From ATX-6F1 sp943369485 (GTDB lineage: Bacteria > Cyanobacteriota > Cyanobacteriia > PCC-6307 > Cyanobiaceae): DNA of 64,000 nucleotides. This document shows positions 37,730 to 46,665 of the stretch, piece after piece. Position 1 is the stretch's first letter. Every line of letters starts with the position of its first letter. Under the pieces are notes generated by a model, which made no database searches, had not been told where the DNA came from, and saw only the letters and a program-made list of their open reading frames with translations. Where the stretch lies: positions 62,001 to 126,000 of the forward strand of contig CALRNH020000007.1 in assembly GCA_943369485.1 (NCBI GenBank), read 5' to 3'. The position numbers and the translations under genes were made by a program.

Positions 37730-40708
37730 TCAGGTTCCCCCGCGGCTGCTGGTCTGCTGGGCGTAGAGAGTCGCATAGGCACCACCGGCGCGCAGCAGCT
37801 CCCGGTGGCTGCCGTCTTCGATGATGTGGCCCTTTTCCATGAAGACGATCCGATCGGCGTTGACCAAGGTGGTGAGCCGGTGGGTGATGAACAGCACCGT
37901 GCTGGATGTGAAGGCGTGGGAGAGGTTGGTGCAGACCTGCTGCTCGGTGTCGGCGTCAAGGGCGGAAGTGGCCTCATCGAGGATCAGGAAGGAGGGATCC
38001 TGGAGCACCGTGCGGGCCAGGCAGATGCGCTGACGCTGACCGCCGCTGAGGCCGGACCCCCGCTCCCCAAGCGGGGTGGCGTAGCCGTTGGCGAGCTGGA
38101 GGATGAACTCGTGGGCCGCCGCCACCTTGGCGGCAGCGATCACCGCCTCCATGTCGGCGTCGGGGTTGTTGAGGCGGATGTTGTCGAGCACGGTGCCGCC
38201 GAACAGCAGACTCTCCTGGGGCACGTAGCCGATGCGGCGGCGCAGGCTGGCGAGCTGCACCTTATGGATGTCGTAGCCATCGAGATAGATGTGGCCACCC
38301 TTGGGGTTGTAGAGGCGATCGATCATCTGCACCAGGGTGCTCTTGCCGCTGCCGCTGAGGCCGACGATGCCCACCAGCTGGCCGGCCTCGATGTGCAGAT
38401 CGAGCTCATCGAGCAGCAGCGGACCGCGATCGCCGTAGCGGAAACTGACCCCTTCGAAGCGCAGGTCACCGCGGATCGGCGGCAGGGGCAGGGCCTGGAG
38501 ATCCTCCTCGCCCACTTCGGGAATGGCATTCATCACGTCACCGATGCAGCCCATCGAGTTGCGCATCTCCTGGAAGGATTGCCAAAGCGAGGAGAGCTTG
38601 ATCAGGGGTGAGACCAGCTGGCCGGAGAGCAGGCGGATGGCGATCAGGGCACCGATGCTGAGCTGGTTGGCCAGGATGAGGTTCGCCCCCACCACGAAGA
38701 CGACAATCTCGATCAGATGGCTCACAAGCTGGGCGGTTTCGCGCGTGAGGCTGCTGAGCTGGGTGATGCGGAAACGGGCGTTGGTGTAACGGCGATAGCG
38801 ATCGAGCCACTCCCAGCGCGCCTCCACCTCGAAGTTCTGGCTCTTGACGGTGCGCATGCCGCCGAGAACTTCAACGAGATAGGAGCCCGCCGAGGAGGCA
38901 TACATCGTGCTCTGATGGATCAGACGCAGCAGGATCGGGGTGGTGGTGATGTTCAGCAGCGCCAGGATCGGCACCATCACGAGAATGATCAGGGTTAGGG
39001 TGGGGTTGATGGCCAGCAGGACGATCAGGAACACCACGCTGAAGGCCACATCCAGGCCCACACCCAGCATCTGCTCGACCAGAAACTGGCGGATCTGATA
39101 GAGCTGGTTGATGTTGTAGTAGATCTGGCCGACGGGACGAAGCTCGAAGTAGGGCAGCGGCAAGCGCAGCAGATGTTCCACCACGGTGGAGCCCAGGCGC
39201 ACGTCGACCCGATCGGAGAGATCGGCGGTGATCAGGGCGCGCACACCGCTGAGCAGGGCGGCGGCGACGGCCGCCACCACCAGAATCAAGGTGAGGGGCA
39301 GCAGCAGCGATTGGTTGTTTTTGGAGACGACCTCGTTGAGGAGCAGCAGCACCCCCAGGGGGAACACTGCTTCGAGCATCTTGGCCACGAAGCCTGTGAG
39401 CAGCGTGAGCGTGAGCAGGTTGGGGTAGCGCAGGAAGGCGGGCAGGAACCACTCCAGGCCGAACTTGGTGCTCTCTCGTTCCAGGCGTCCCTGGCGGATC
39501 ACGAGCAGATCGAGACCCTCGGGGAAGCGCTGCTCCAACTGGCGCAGCCCGTAGCGGCGCAGGCCCTGGCGCGGGTCGCCGATCAGCACGGCGCCGCGGC
39601 TGGCGGCCAGCATCAGCACCAGGGCGCCATCGATGTCGAGCAGCGCCGGGGGCTCCATCCGCGCCAGGTCCCAGGGGCGGGCGCGCAGGGGCCGGGTCTC
39701 GAAGCCCAGGGCTTCGAGCTGCAGGCCAACCTGGGGCAGCTTGAGGGCCCCGAGGCGCACCTCCACATCCTGAAGGTTGCGGCGCACCAGCTCTTCGGAG
39801 AAAGAGATCCGGCGGGAGGCGGTGAGATGCAGAATGCAGGCCAGCGCCTGGTCGACCCGGCTGCCCGCGCTGGTGGCCCGGGCGCTGAAGGCGATGTCCG
39901 GGTCGCTCGCGGCCTGGTGGTCGGGGTGATCCTCGAGCGGCTCCGCCTCCAAGGGCGTGCCCACGAGGGCGGTGGCCTTGCGGACAGTGAGGGCGGCGGC
40001 ACCGGTGGCGTCAGGCTCCACCTCGGTGGGCAGGGGGGCCGCCAGGGCCCCTTCGGGAACCGCCAGCACCCGGGCGGGCAGGCCATCGATGGGCTGACGC
40101 GACTGGCTGGATCCCGGTGCCAGGCGCTCTCCCGGCTGCAGGCCGCCGGGCTGGCGGGGGCCGCTGTAGATCAGCAGATGGCCCTCCGGCAGCTCCTCCT
40201 CGGGGCTGAGCAGACGGCTCTCACGCTGCAGCTGGCGCAGACGCGGCAGGGGGTCCTGCTGCTGCAGCCCCTGGTGCTCCCACTGGGCGGCCATCAGCAC
40301 GGCCACCTCCTCGAAGCTGGGGCTGGCCAGGGCCGCCCGCAGGCTGGGCTCCCGCTGCAGGGCCGCCAGGGCCACATCCGCCGGCACCAGCAGCAGGGCA
40401 CTGGGCTTGGAGGCCGTCAGGGTGACCTCCGGCTCGGCGCGCCAGAGGGCCGTCCAGCTCACCCACTCGCCCGGCTCGACGAAGCCCAGGTTCCAGGGGG
40501 CCGAACCCGGCTTGGAGAGCAGGCGGCGCAGGCGACCTTCCAGCAGCAGGGCGGCTCCCGGCGGCAGCTGGCCGGCCCGCTGGAACGGCTGCCCCATGGG
40601 CAGCTGCACGATCCGGCACTGCTCGGCGAGGGCGGCGAGGAAGGCGGGCGGACACCCCTGAAGCAGAGGAGTGCGGGCCAGGATCTGGGCCAGGCTGCCG
40701 TTGGTCAT
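37730..40708 (-). CDS. Type I secretion ABC transporter with cNMP-like and inactive C39-like domains
   Basis: The 992-residue protein has four parts. The N-terminal region (about 1-135) resembles a cyclic-nucleotide-binding fold. After a linker comes a C39-peptidase-like domain (about 285-405). Its active Cys position reads VDQALAC instead of DCGLAC, and the catalytic His region reads DGALVLM, so it should bind but not cut substrate. Six membrane segments and an ATPase follow, with Walker A GLSGSGKST, LSGGQRQR and Walker B FLILDEATSALD. Such inactive domains hold unfolded RTX substrates for HlyB-like transporters. It overlaps the parvulin gene by four bases. Confidence 0.9.
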   Translation of the reverse strand: MTNGSLAQILARTPLLQGCPPAFLAALAEQCRIVQLPMGQPFQRAGQLPPGAALLLEGRLRRLLSKPGSAPWNLGFVEPGEWVSWTALWRAEPEVTLTASKPSALLLVPADVALAALQREPSLRAALASPSFEEVAVLMAAQWEHQGLQQQDPLPRLRQLQRESRLLSPEEELPEGHLLIYSGPRQPGGLQPGERLAPGSSQSRQPIDGLPARVLAVPEGALAAPLPTEVEPDATGAAALTVRKATALVGTPLEAEPLEDHPDHQAASDPDIAFSARATSAGSRVDQALACILHLTASRRISFSEELVRRNLQDVEVRLGALKLPQVGLQLEALGFETRPLRARPWDLARMEPPALLDIDGALVLMLAASRGAVLIGDPRQGLRRYGLRQLEQRFPEGLDLLVIRQGRLERESTKFGLEWFLPAFLRYPNLLTLTLLTGFVAKMLEAVFPLGVLLLLNEVVSKNNQSLLLPLTLILVVAAVAAALLSGVRALITADLSDRVDVRLGSTVVEHLLRLPLPYFELRPVGQIYYNINQLYQIRQFLVEQMLGVGLDVAFSVVFLIVLLAINPTLTLIILVMVPILALLNITTTPILLRLIHQSTMYASSAGSYLVEVLGGMRTVKSQNFEVEARWEWLDRYRRYTNARFRITQLSSLTRETAQLVSHLIEIVVFVVGANLILANQLSIGALIAIRLLSGQLVSPLIKLSSLWQSFQEMRNSMGCIGDVMNAIPEVGEEDLQALPLPPIRGDLRFEGVSFRYGDRGPLLLDELDLHIEAGQLVGIVGLSGSGKSTLVQMIDRLYNPKGGHIYLDGYDIHKVQLASLRRRIGYVPQESLLFGGTVLDNIRLNNPDADMEAVIAAAKVAAAHEFILQLANGYATPLGERGSGLSGGQRQRICLARTVLQDPSFLILDEATSALDADTEQQVCTNLSHAFTSSTVLFITHRLTTLVNADRIVFMEKGHIIEDGSHRELLRAGGAYATLYAQQTSSRGGT

Positions 40709-41511
40709 GGGGTCAGCACCTCGACGGCCAGGGGAACGTCGTCACCGGCCTCAAGGATGCGTTCCCGCAGGCGCACAAGCTGCAGATTGAGCCACTGGTT
40801 GCGCAGGCGGATCAGCAGCTGGTCCTGCAGGGGGCCATCCAGCTGGGCCGGCTGCAGCGACTCCACTCGCATCAGATGCACACGGCCGCTGATGTCGAGG
40901 GGGGGGATGAGCACGCCGGGACGATAGCGGCGCACCACCTTGGCCAGCAGCGGGTTGAGCTGCTGCACGCGGATCGGCCCGACGATGCCGCGGTTGGTGC
41001 GATCCAGCCCCTGGGCATAGTTCTCCACCAGCTCGGGGAAACTGAGCTCCCCCTCCTGCAGCTGAAAGAAGAGTTCGGTGGCCAGGTCGGCGTCGTCGAT
41101 GCGCACCACACTCATCACCACCTGGTCGAACTCGGCCCGCTTCTCGAGGAACAGCGAGGAGACCTCTCCAGACCAGAGCTTCTCGGTGGCCTGCTGCAGC
41201 CGAGTCTCGAAGCTCACCAGACGCTCCAGCTGGTCGAGGCCAAGGCCGCGGCTCTCGCGCCAGCCATCGAGAGCGTCGAAGGAATCAAACCCCTGGCGCC
41301 TGGCATAGGCCAGCAGGGCTGCGCTGTCATCTTCACCGCCTGTCGTCACGGGTGCGCCCACCACCCGATCGCAGAGCCCCTCGAGCAGCTGGCGCTGCAG
41401 GTAGCCCTCCAGCAGTTCGACCGCCGCCAACTCACGGATCAGGTCGAAACCGGGCAGGGGAAGGGTGTCACTGAGGGTTCGAACCGCCGGTGGCAGATTC
41501 TGATCGCTCAT
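40705..41511 (-). CDS. Parvulin-like peptidyl-prolyl isomerase domain protein
   Basis: The 268-residue protein has a SurA-like N-terminal helical part (about 1-125) and a parvulin-like domain (about 130-235). The latter shows the A-x-ELFFQLQEGELSFPELVE block, the NRGIVGPIRV turn and a RPGVLIPPLDISGRVHLMRV end. There is no signal peptide, so it would work in the cytoplasm, perhaps keeping export substrates in a transport-competent form. It is coupled by four-base overlaps to the TPR gene before and the transporter gene after. Parvulin genes accompany several cyanobacterial type I systems. Confidence 0.75.
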   Translation of the reverse strand: MSDQNLPPAVRTLSDTLPLPGFDLIRELAAVELLEGYLQRQLLEGLCDRVVGAPVTTGGEDDSAALLAYARRQGFDSFDALDGWRESRGLGLDQLERLVSFETRLQQATEKLWSGEVSSLFLEKRAEFDQVVMSVVRIDDADLATELFFQLQEGELSFPELVENYAQGLDRTNRGIVGPIRVQQLNPLLAKVVRRYRPGVLIPPLDISGRVHLMRVESLQPAQLDGPLQDQLLIRLRNQWLNLQLVRLRERILEAGDDVPLAVEVLTP

Positions 41512-42569
41512 GGCTGCGTCGTGGCTGCCCCCGGATTGGCCAGCAGATCGCGGTAGACCATGGCGGCCTCCTGGAAGTCACCCCTGCGCTCGAGAAGCTG
41601 GGCCAGGCGCCGGATCAGCTCGGGGCCGGCTCCGCGGCCGCGCAGGTATTGGAGCAGTTCGATGGCGGCCTGGTCGTCACCCATCTCCTCGAGGGTCTGG
41701 GAGGCGGCGGCCAGGCTTTCGGGGCGGAGGTGGTCGGGCTTGATGCGAAAGATGCGCAGGGCCAGTTGGGCCGCATCCATCGGGCGCCCCAGCTGCTGAT
41801 GGGCCAGCGACAGGTTGGTGAGGGCCGCCAGGGCCTCCGGAGCCTGCGGATTAACCAGCTCGATGGCGCGGGAGAGCAGCTGAATCGCCTCTTCGGGCCG
41901 CGAAGCGCTGAGGCAGAGGCCTCCGAGGTTCACCAGGGAGCGGTAGTGGCGGGGGTTGATGGTGAGCGTCTCGCGGAACCAGCGCTCGGCATCGTCCCGG
42001 CGCTCCTGCAGCAGGGCCGCCAGACCCAACAGATTGGTGAGATCCTCATGGCGATGGCCCTGGCGCAGCAGATTGAGCAGTTGCTGTTCCACCTGGGGAG
42101 CGGTGGCCGAACTGAGCTGCTGCTTGAGGGGCTGGAGTTGCCGCTCCAGGTCGGTGCCAGGGGCAGCGGGCGCTTGCGTGGCCACAGACGGTGGGGTGCG
42201 CGACGGCGGCAGCACCGGCTGCTGCAGGCCCACCACGGGAGCCCCTTGCACCCCCAGGGCGGCCCGCAGGCCCACGTAGGCCTGGCGATAGACCGCGCCG
42301 GCCAGATCACCGGACCCCTGCTGGCTCAGGAGCTCGGCATAGGCGAAGTAGCGCTCCGCCTGCTGGAGGAGAAGGCTGGGGTCGGCCGAAGGGTGCGGCA
42401 GCGTGGGGAGGTAGCCCTGGGGCACCCCCCCCTGGGGAGGCGATGGGGGAGCTGCGGCCGGCGCGCTGGCCTCACCACCCAGGAAACGGATCATGGCCCT
42501 GCGCAGGCTGGGCCGCGCCCGGGGAGCGGGCTGCTGAGGCCAGGAAGGGGTGGTCCCGGATCCCATCAT
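41508..42569 (-). CDS. TPR protein, first gene of the type I secretion operon
   Basis: The open frame runs far upstream, but only as a shadow of the plus-strand GT gene. ATG at 42569 (MMGSGTTPSWPQQPAPRARP) gives 353 residues. An N-terminal Pro/Ala-rich region precedes at least four TPR units (LLGLAALLQERRDDAERWF, SLVNLGGLCLSASRPEEAI, TNLSLAHQQLGRPMDAAQL). Only 29 bases separate this start from the divergent GT2-GT61 start, so the promoters of both operons overlap the genes or each other. A scaffold for secretion and glycosylation enzymes is plausible. Confidence 0.78.
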   Translation of the reverse strand: MMGSGTTPSWPQQPAPRARPSLRRAMIRFLGGEASAPAAAPPSPPQGGVPQGYLPTLPHPSADPSLLLQQAERYFAYAELLSQQGSGDLAGAVYRQAYVGLRAALGVQGAPVVGLQQPVLPPSRTPPSVATQAPAAPGTDLERQLQPLKQQLSSATAPQVEQQLLNLLRQGHRHEDLTNLLGLAALLQERRDDAERWFRETLTINPRHYRSLVNLGGLCLSASRPEEAIQLLSRAIELVNPQAPEALAALTNLSLAHQQLGRPMDAAQLALRIFRIKPDHLRPESLAAASQTLEEMGDDQAAIELLQYLRGRGAGPELIRRLAQLLERRGDFQEAAMVYRDLLANPGAATTQP

Positions 42570-42598
42570 GGTCAGACCGCAGGGGCAGTTGGGAGTCA

Positions 42599-45388
42599 AT
42601 GATTGCACGGGTTTCCGTGGTAGTTCCGTTCCGGAACGGGGCCCGTTGGCTTCCGGCGACCCTGGCCTCCCTGGCCGACCAGGAGGGTGTGAGCTACGAG
42701 CTGGTGGCGGTGGAGGACCACTCCACGGACGGCTCCGCTGCGGTGCTGGAGCGCTGTTGGCAGCAGTTGGGGGCACCGGCTCCCCTGCGGCTGATCCGCA
42801 GTGAGGGCATCGGGGGGGTGTCGGCGGCCCGCAACGCCGGCTGGCGTGCCGCCCGGGCCCCCCTGGTGGCCTTCCTCGATGCCGACGATCTCTGCCTGAG
42901 GGGGCGGCTGGCCACCCAGGCCGAGCGGCTGGAGAGCGAGCCGGAGCTGGGTCAGGTGCTCTGCGGCTGGAGGAGGTTCGAGGGAGACGGGAACGGTTTC
43001 GGCGAAGGGGGTGGCTTTGATGTGATGCCCTGGCTGGAGGGGGCCGGCTTCGATCTGGAACCGGCCTTCCGGCTGAAGGCGGTGTTGCCCAGCGCCTGGA
43101 TGCTGCGGCGCAGCGTGCTTGAGCAGGCGGGGGGCTTTGATCCCGGCCTGCGCCACGCCGAGGACGTGGACCTGCTGCTGCGCCTGGCCCTGGCGGGAGT
43201 GCGGGGGGGGTGGGTGAAGCAAGTGCTCTGCGGTTACCGGTTGCACCCCGGGGGGGCCAGCCGCCAACTCCGGCCCCAGACCCAGTCTCTGCTGTGGGTA
43301 CTTGGACGCCGGATCCGGGAGTTGCCCGCCGGCCATCCCCTGGCGGAACGGGGATCGGAGCTGCTGTTCGGAGCCCGGTCCTGGTCGGCGTGGAAAGCCT
43401 GGAGCGAAGCGGACCCTGCCCTGGCCCTGGAGCTCTGGCGCGGCGCCTGGGGCTCAAGCTCCCAGGGGCCCGCCCGCAGCTGGCTCTACCTGGCCGAGAC
43501 GGTGGAGAGCGGCAGCCGGCGGGAGGGCCATCCCTTCCGCAGCGGGGATCTGCTGGCCGATCCCACCTGGGCGGCCCTCGAGCAGCACGTGGCGGGCTGC
43601 CTGCTGAAGCGCGACCGGCGGCCGTTTCCAGCTCCCGTACGGGAAACACTGGCGAGCGGCGAGGCCAACCACCAGCGGGGCTGGAACCTGTTGGTGTACG
43701 GCTACCTGCGGGAGGGTCTGGCCCACTGGCAGCACCAGCTGCGGCGGGAGCTGACGGCGCTGGACCAGGACGGCTCCCGCTGCTGGTCCCCAGCGGCCTT
43801 GACCGAGGCCTGGCAGGAGGAAACGGATCCGGTGGGCCTGGTGCGGCGGCGGGCTCTGACCTGGTGCGCCGATCTGCTGGCCTGGGATGGGCAGGAAGAG
43901 GGCGTCGGCGGACGGATCAAGGCCCTGCAGGAGCTGCTGGCGGCCTGGGCCGGGCTCACCTGGGGCCAGAGCGCCGCCACCGCCATCGCCCGACTGGAGC
44001 AGGCCTTTGCCCTCGGAGCGGATCCCCGTCTGCTGCGGGCCCTGGCGCGGCTGCATGGACCGCACGCGCCCACGGGGGCACTGGCGCTGGATCAGCTGGC
44101 CCTGAGGCTGAACCAACGACTGGCCGGAGTCGGACAGCCCATGGACTCGAAGGCTCAGCCGGAGCAGACCCCAGCGGCGACCCCTGTGGCGGCCTTGGCC
44201 GGCCTGGCCAACCCCCATTCGGTTGGCAGCCGCTGCCAGGGTCCTGGCTGCCTCGACTGCGGCCTGGCGAGCCTTGGCGACTGGAGCCGGATCCCCCTCG
44301 CCCCCGGCAGTGACCTTTGGCGCCCCCCAGCCCAGGCCCCCCTGGACGTCGAAGCGGCCTCCCCCTTTCGCCTGTGGCGGTTGCCGGCGGGGCGGGCGTG
44401 GCTGCGGCCGCCGCTGGCCAACCCCTGGGGCACCAGTGGCGCCGTGGTGGTGGCCGACCGGGACGGCCAGCCCCTGGAGGACCTCTGCCGCCGCTACCCC
44501 CAGCCCTGGCCGGGCTGCCGGGAGGCCGCCGCTGCCCCGGACACCGACTGGCCCAGCTTCGAACAGTCCGCCGCGAGCGAACCCGAACCTCAGGAACCAC
44601 CCCTGGCGGTGGCGGGCACCGTGCTGGCGGTGGCCGATCTCTCGGCGGAGATTCATTACCACTGGCTGCTGGAGCAACTGCCCCGGCTGGGGCTGGCCCT
44701 GGAGACCCTGGAGCCGGGCGAACGCGAGGGTCTCCGCATCTGGCACAACGGCGGCGGCGATCGGAAGCGCCTGGAGACGCTGATGGAGCTGCTGGAGCTG
44801 GAACCCAGCCAGCTGATCGATGCCCGTGTGCATCCCCACCTGCGGGCAGAGCTGCTGCTGGTGCCCTCCTTCTGCGGCCGCTTCGGCTGGCCCGCGCCCC
44901 GAGCCCAGCAGTGGCTGCGGCAGCGGCTGAGCCCCCCGGACGGAGGGGAACCCAGGCGACGGCTGTGGCTGAGCCGGCGACCCTCGGCGCGGCGACCGGT
45001 ATGGGGCGAAGCGGCCCTGCTGGAGCGCCTGGGCGCCGAGGGGATGCCCCTGGAGCCCGTGGACCTGGCGGACCTGAGCCTGCGGGAGCAGGCCCGGGTC
45101 CTTTCAGAGGCCGAGCTGGTGGTGGCGCCCCACGGCGGCGCCCTGGCCAGCCTGGTGTTCGCCCAGGCCGGAACCCGGGTGCTGGAACTGCACCAACCTC
45201 GCTACGCCCCCCCCTATTTCCATGGGATCGTGCAGGCACAAGGGTTGATCTATGCCCGCTGCGTCATGCCCGCCGAAGCGCCCTGCCTCTACCAGGAGCT
45301 GGTGTTCGAGGGGCCCCTGTGCGAACCGATCACACTCGATACCAACCGTTGCGCCCACGCCCTGAGGGCCCTGTTGTCCCAACCATGA
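42599..45388 (+). CDS. GT2-GT61 bifunctional glycosyltransferase
   Basis: ATG at 42599 (MIARVSVVVPFRNGARWLPA) gives 929 residues. The N-terminal GT2 domain (1 to about 250) has VAVEDHSTDGS and the metal motif VAFLDADDLCL. A helical middle of roughly 300 residues follows. The C-terminal third is a GT61-like domain with the HYHWLLEQLPRLGLAL motif and EAELVVAPHGGALASLVFA. GT61 enzymes transfer xylose or GlcNAc, and the bacterial members are poorly known. It heads a plus-strand operon that includes a sulfotransferase and is divergent from the secretion operon. Confidence 0.87.
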   Translation: MIARVSVVVPFRNGARWLPATLASLADQEGVSYELVAVEDHSTDGSAAVLERCWQQLGAPAPLRLIRSEGIGGVSAARNAGWRAARAPLVAFLDADDLCLRGRLATQAERLESEPELGQVLCGWRRFEGDGNGFGEGGGFDVMPWLEGAGFDLEPAFRLKAVLPSAWMLRRSVLEQAGGFDPGLRHAEDVDLLLRLALAGVRGGWVKQVLCGYRLHPGGASRQLRPQTQSLLWVLGRRIRELPAGHPLAERGSELLFGARSWSAWKAWSEADPALALELWRGAWGSSSQGPARSWLYLAETVESGSRREGHPFRSGDLLADPTWAALEQHVAGCLLKRDRRPFPAPVRETLASGEANHQRGWNLLVYGYLREGLAHWQHQLRRELTALDQDGSRCWSPAALTEAWQEETDPVGLVRRRALTWCADLLAWDGQEEGVGGRIKALQELLAAWAGLTWGQSAATAIARLEQAFALGADPRLLRALARLHGPHAPTGALALDQLALRLNQRLAGVGQPMDSKAQPEQTPAATPVAALAGLANPHSVGSRCQGPGCLDCGLASLGDWSRIPLAPGSDLWRPPAQAPLDVEAASPFRLWRLPAGRAWLRPPLANPWGTSGAVVVADRDGQPLEDLCRRYPQPWPGCREAAAAPDTDWPSFEQSAASEPEPQEPPLAVAGTVLAVADLSAEIHYHWLLEQLPRLGLALETLEPGEREGLRIWHNGGGDRKRLETLMELLELEPSQLIDARVHPHLRAELLLVPSFCGRFGWPAPRAQQWLRQRLSPPDGGEPRRRLWLSRRPSARRPVWGEAALLERLGAEGMPLEPVDLADLSLREQARVLSEAELVVAPHGGALASLVFAQAGTRVLELHQPRYAPPYFHGIVQAQGLIYARCVMPAEAPCLYQELVFEGPLCEPITLDTNRCAHALRALLSQP

Positions 45389-46665
45389 GCGCCCTCCTTA
45401 GCGACCGCGAGCTCCTCGACCGGCTCAGCGCCGCCGCCCTGGCCGATGGCCCGGACCCCGACAACTGCGAGGCACTGGCTGAGCGTCTGGTGGCGGTAGG
45501 GGCCGCCGCCGCCGCCGCCCGCTGGCGCACCTGGGGGCTGCTCCCCCCCGACCCCGATCAGCTGCAGGAGGGCCTCCGTGAGGCCTCGACCCATCTGCTG
45601 GAGGCAGGGGAACAGCCGAACGAAGCGGAGCCACCCCTGCCGGAGAACTGGGGGGCACTTCTCGATTGGATCGCTGCCGGCGCCACGGCCCAGGGCCTGG
45701 AGGCGCAGGTGCGGCAGCTCATGAAAGGGGCCCTGCCTGGGCGGGGGGGCCTGATCAGCACCAGCGAGCAGCTGTTGGCCGCCGGTGCCCCCCGCGCCGC
45801 CCTGGCGGTCCTGGATCCCCTGATGCGCGAAGCACCGGGAGACGCCCGACTCTGCAACCGGCTGGCCGTGGTGCAGCGGGCCTGCGGCAACGCCCACCAG
45901 GGGGAGCTATGGAGCCGGCTCAGCCTCGGGGCCGAGCCGAACCAGCCCCTGATGTGGTTTCAGCTGGCGCGCACCTTGCTGGATCAGCAGGCCATCGACG
46001 AGGCCCTGGAATGCGCCGAAGCCGGGCTGGGCTTCGCCCAAGGCCACGAGTGGGGCCTGAAACTGAGGGCCAACGCCCTGCTGGCCAGCCGAGGCTGGCA
46101 CACCTATGACGTCCTGAAGGAGAAGGGCGGCCTGCCGGACGATCCGGAGTTCGTGGCCGCCCTCGACCAGCAACGGCACCGATGGGTGGGGCGCAAGGGA
46201 CTGGGTGGCCACCGGAGCCCGGCACCCCTGCCCCTGGATTCCCGCCTGAGGCTGCGCAGCCTGTTGCAGCCGATCTGCACCCCGGTGGCCCTGGTCCATG
46301 GCCGCAGCGGTGAAGCCCTGGCCTGGCTGCTGGAGTCCGGCGCCTGGTCGAAGCCACCCGAGGTTCTGCCGGTGGGCAGCCGCGACCCTCTGCGGGTGGC
46401 CGATGGGCTAACCGCCGCCGGTTTTTCCGTGCAACCGGAGCGGTCGGTCCGTCACCTCAAGGACCTGGAGGGCCTTGAACTGATCGTGCTGGAGCGCCCC
46501 CCGGGAAAGCGCCTGCCCCTGGGGCTCGGGAACGTGCTGCGCAGCACCGCCCTGGTGCTGGCACCCATGGGCCTGCTGCCCATGGAGGAGCGACGCCTGG
46601 GGCGCCACGGCGGCTGGGATCTGTTCGCGGGCGCTGCGCCCGAGAAGGCGGGTGATGGGAGCTGA
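45385..46665 (+). CDS. Helical-repeat (TPR-like) protein
   Basis: ATG at 45385 overlaps the GT2-GT61 stop by four bases and gives 426 residues. The central part has TPR-like units (AALAVLDPLMREAPGDARLC, WFQLARTLLDQQAIDEALEC, LKLRANALLASRGWHTYDVL). The last 130 residues look like a Rossmann-type segment (TPVALVHGRSGEALAWLLES, LVLAPMGLLPMEERRLGRHG) that I cannot assign; a methyltransferase-like or degenerate GT fold is possible. It overlaps the sulfotransferase gene at its end. Confidence 0.65.
   Translation: MSALLSDRELLDRLSAAALADGPDPDNCEALAERLVAVGAAAAAARWRTWGLLPPDPDQLQEGLREASTHLLEAGEQPNEAEPPLPENWGALLDWIAAGATAQGLEAQVRQLMKGALPGRGGLISTSEQLLAAGAPRAALAVLDPLMREAPGDARLCNRLAVVQRACGNAHQGELWSRLSLGAEPNQPLMWFQLARTLLDQQAIDEALECAEAGLGFAQGHEWGLKLRANALLASRGWHTYDVLKEKGGLPDDPEFVAALDQQRHRWVGRKGLGGHRSPAPLPLDSRLRLRSLLQPICTPVALVHGRSGEALAWLLESGAWSKPPEVLPVGSRDPLRVADGLTAAGFSVQPERSVRHLKDLEGLELIVLERPPGKRLPLGLGNVLRSTALVLAPMGLLPMEERRLGRHGGWDLFAGAAPEKAGDGS

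Noticed and set aside
39173..40927. 584-codon plus-strand frame opposite the T1SS transporter
   Set aside because: Antisense shadow of the transporter; low-complexity composition and no recognisable domain.
42570..43649. N-terminal extension of the TPR frame on the minus strand
   Set aside because: It is Pro/Arg-rich nonsense opposite the GT2-GT61 gene; ATG at 42569 gives the sensible protein.
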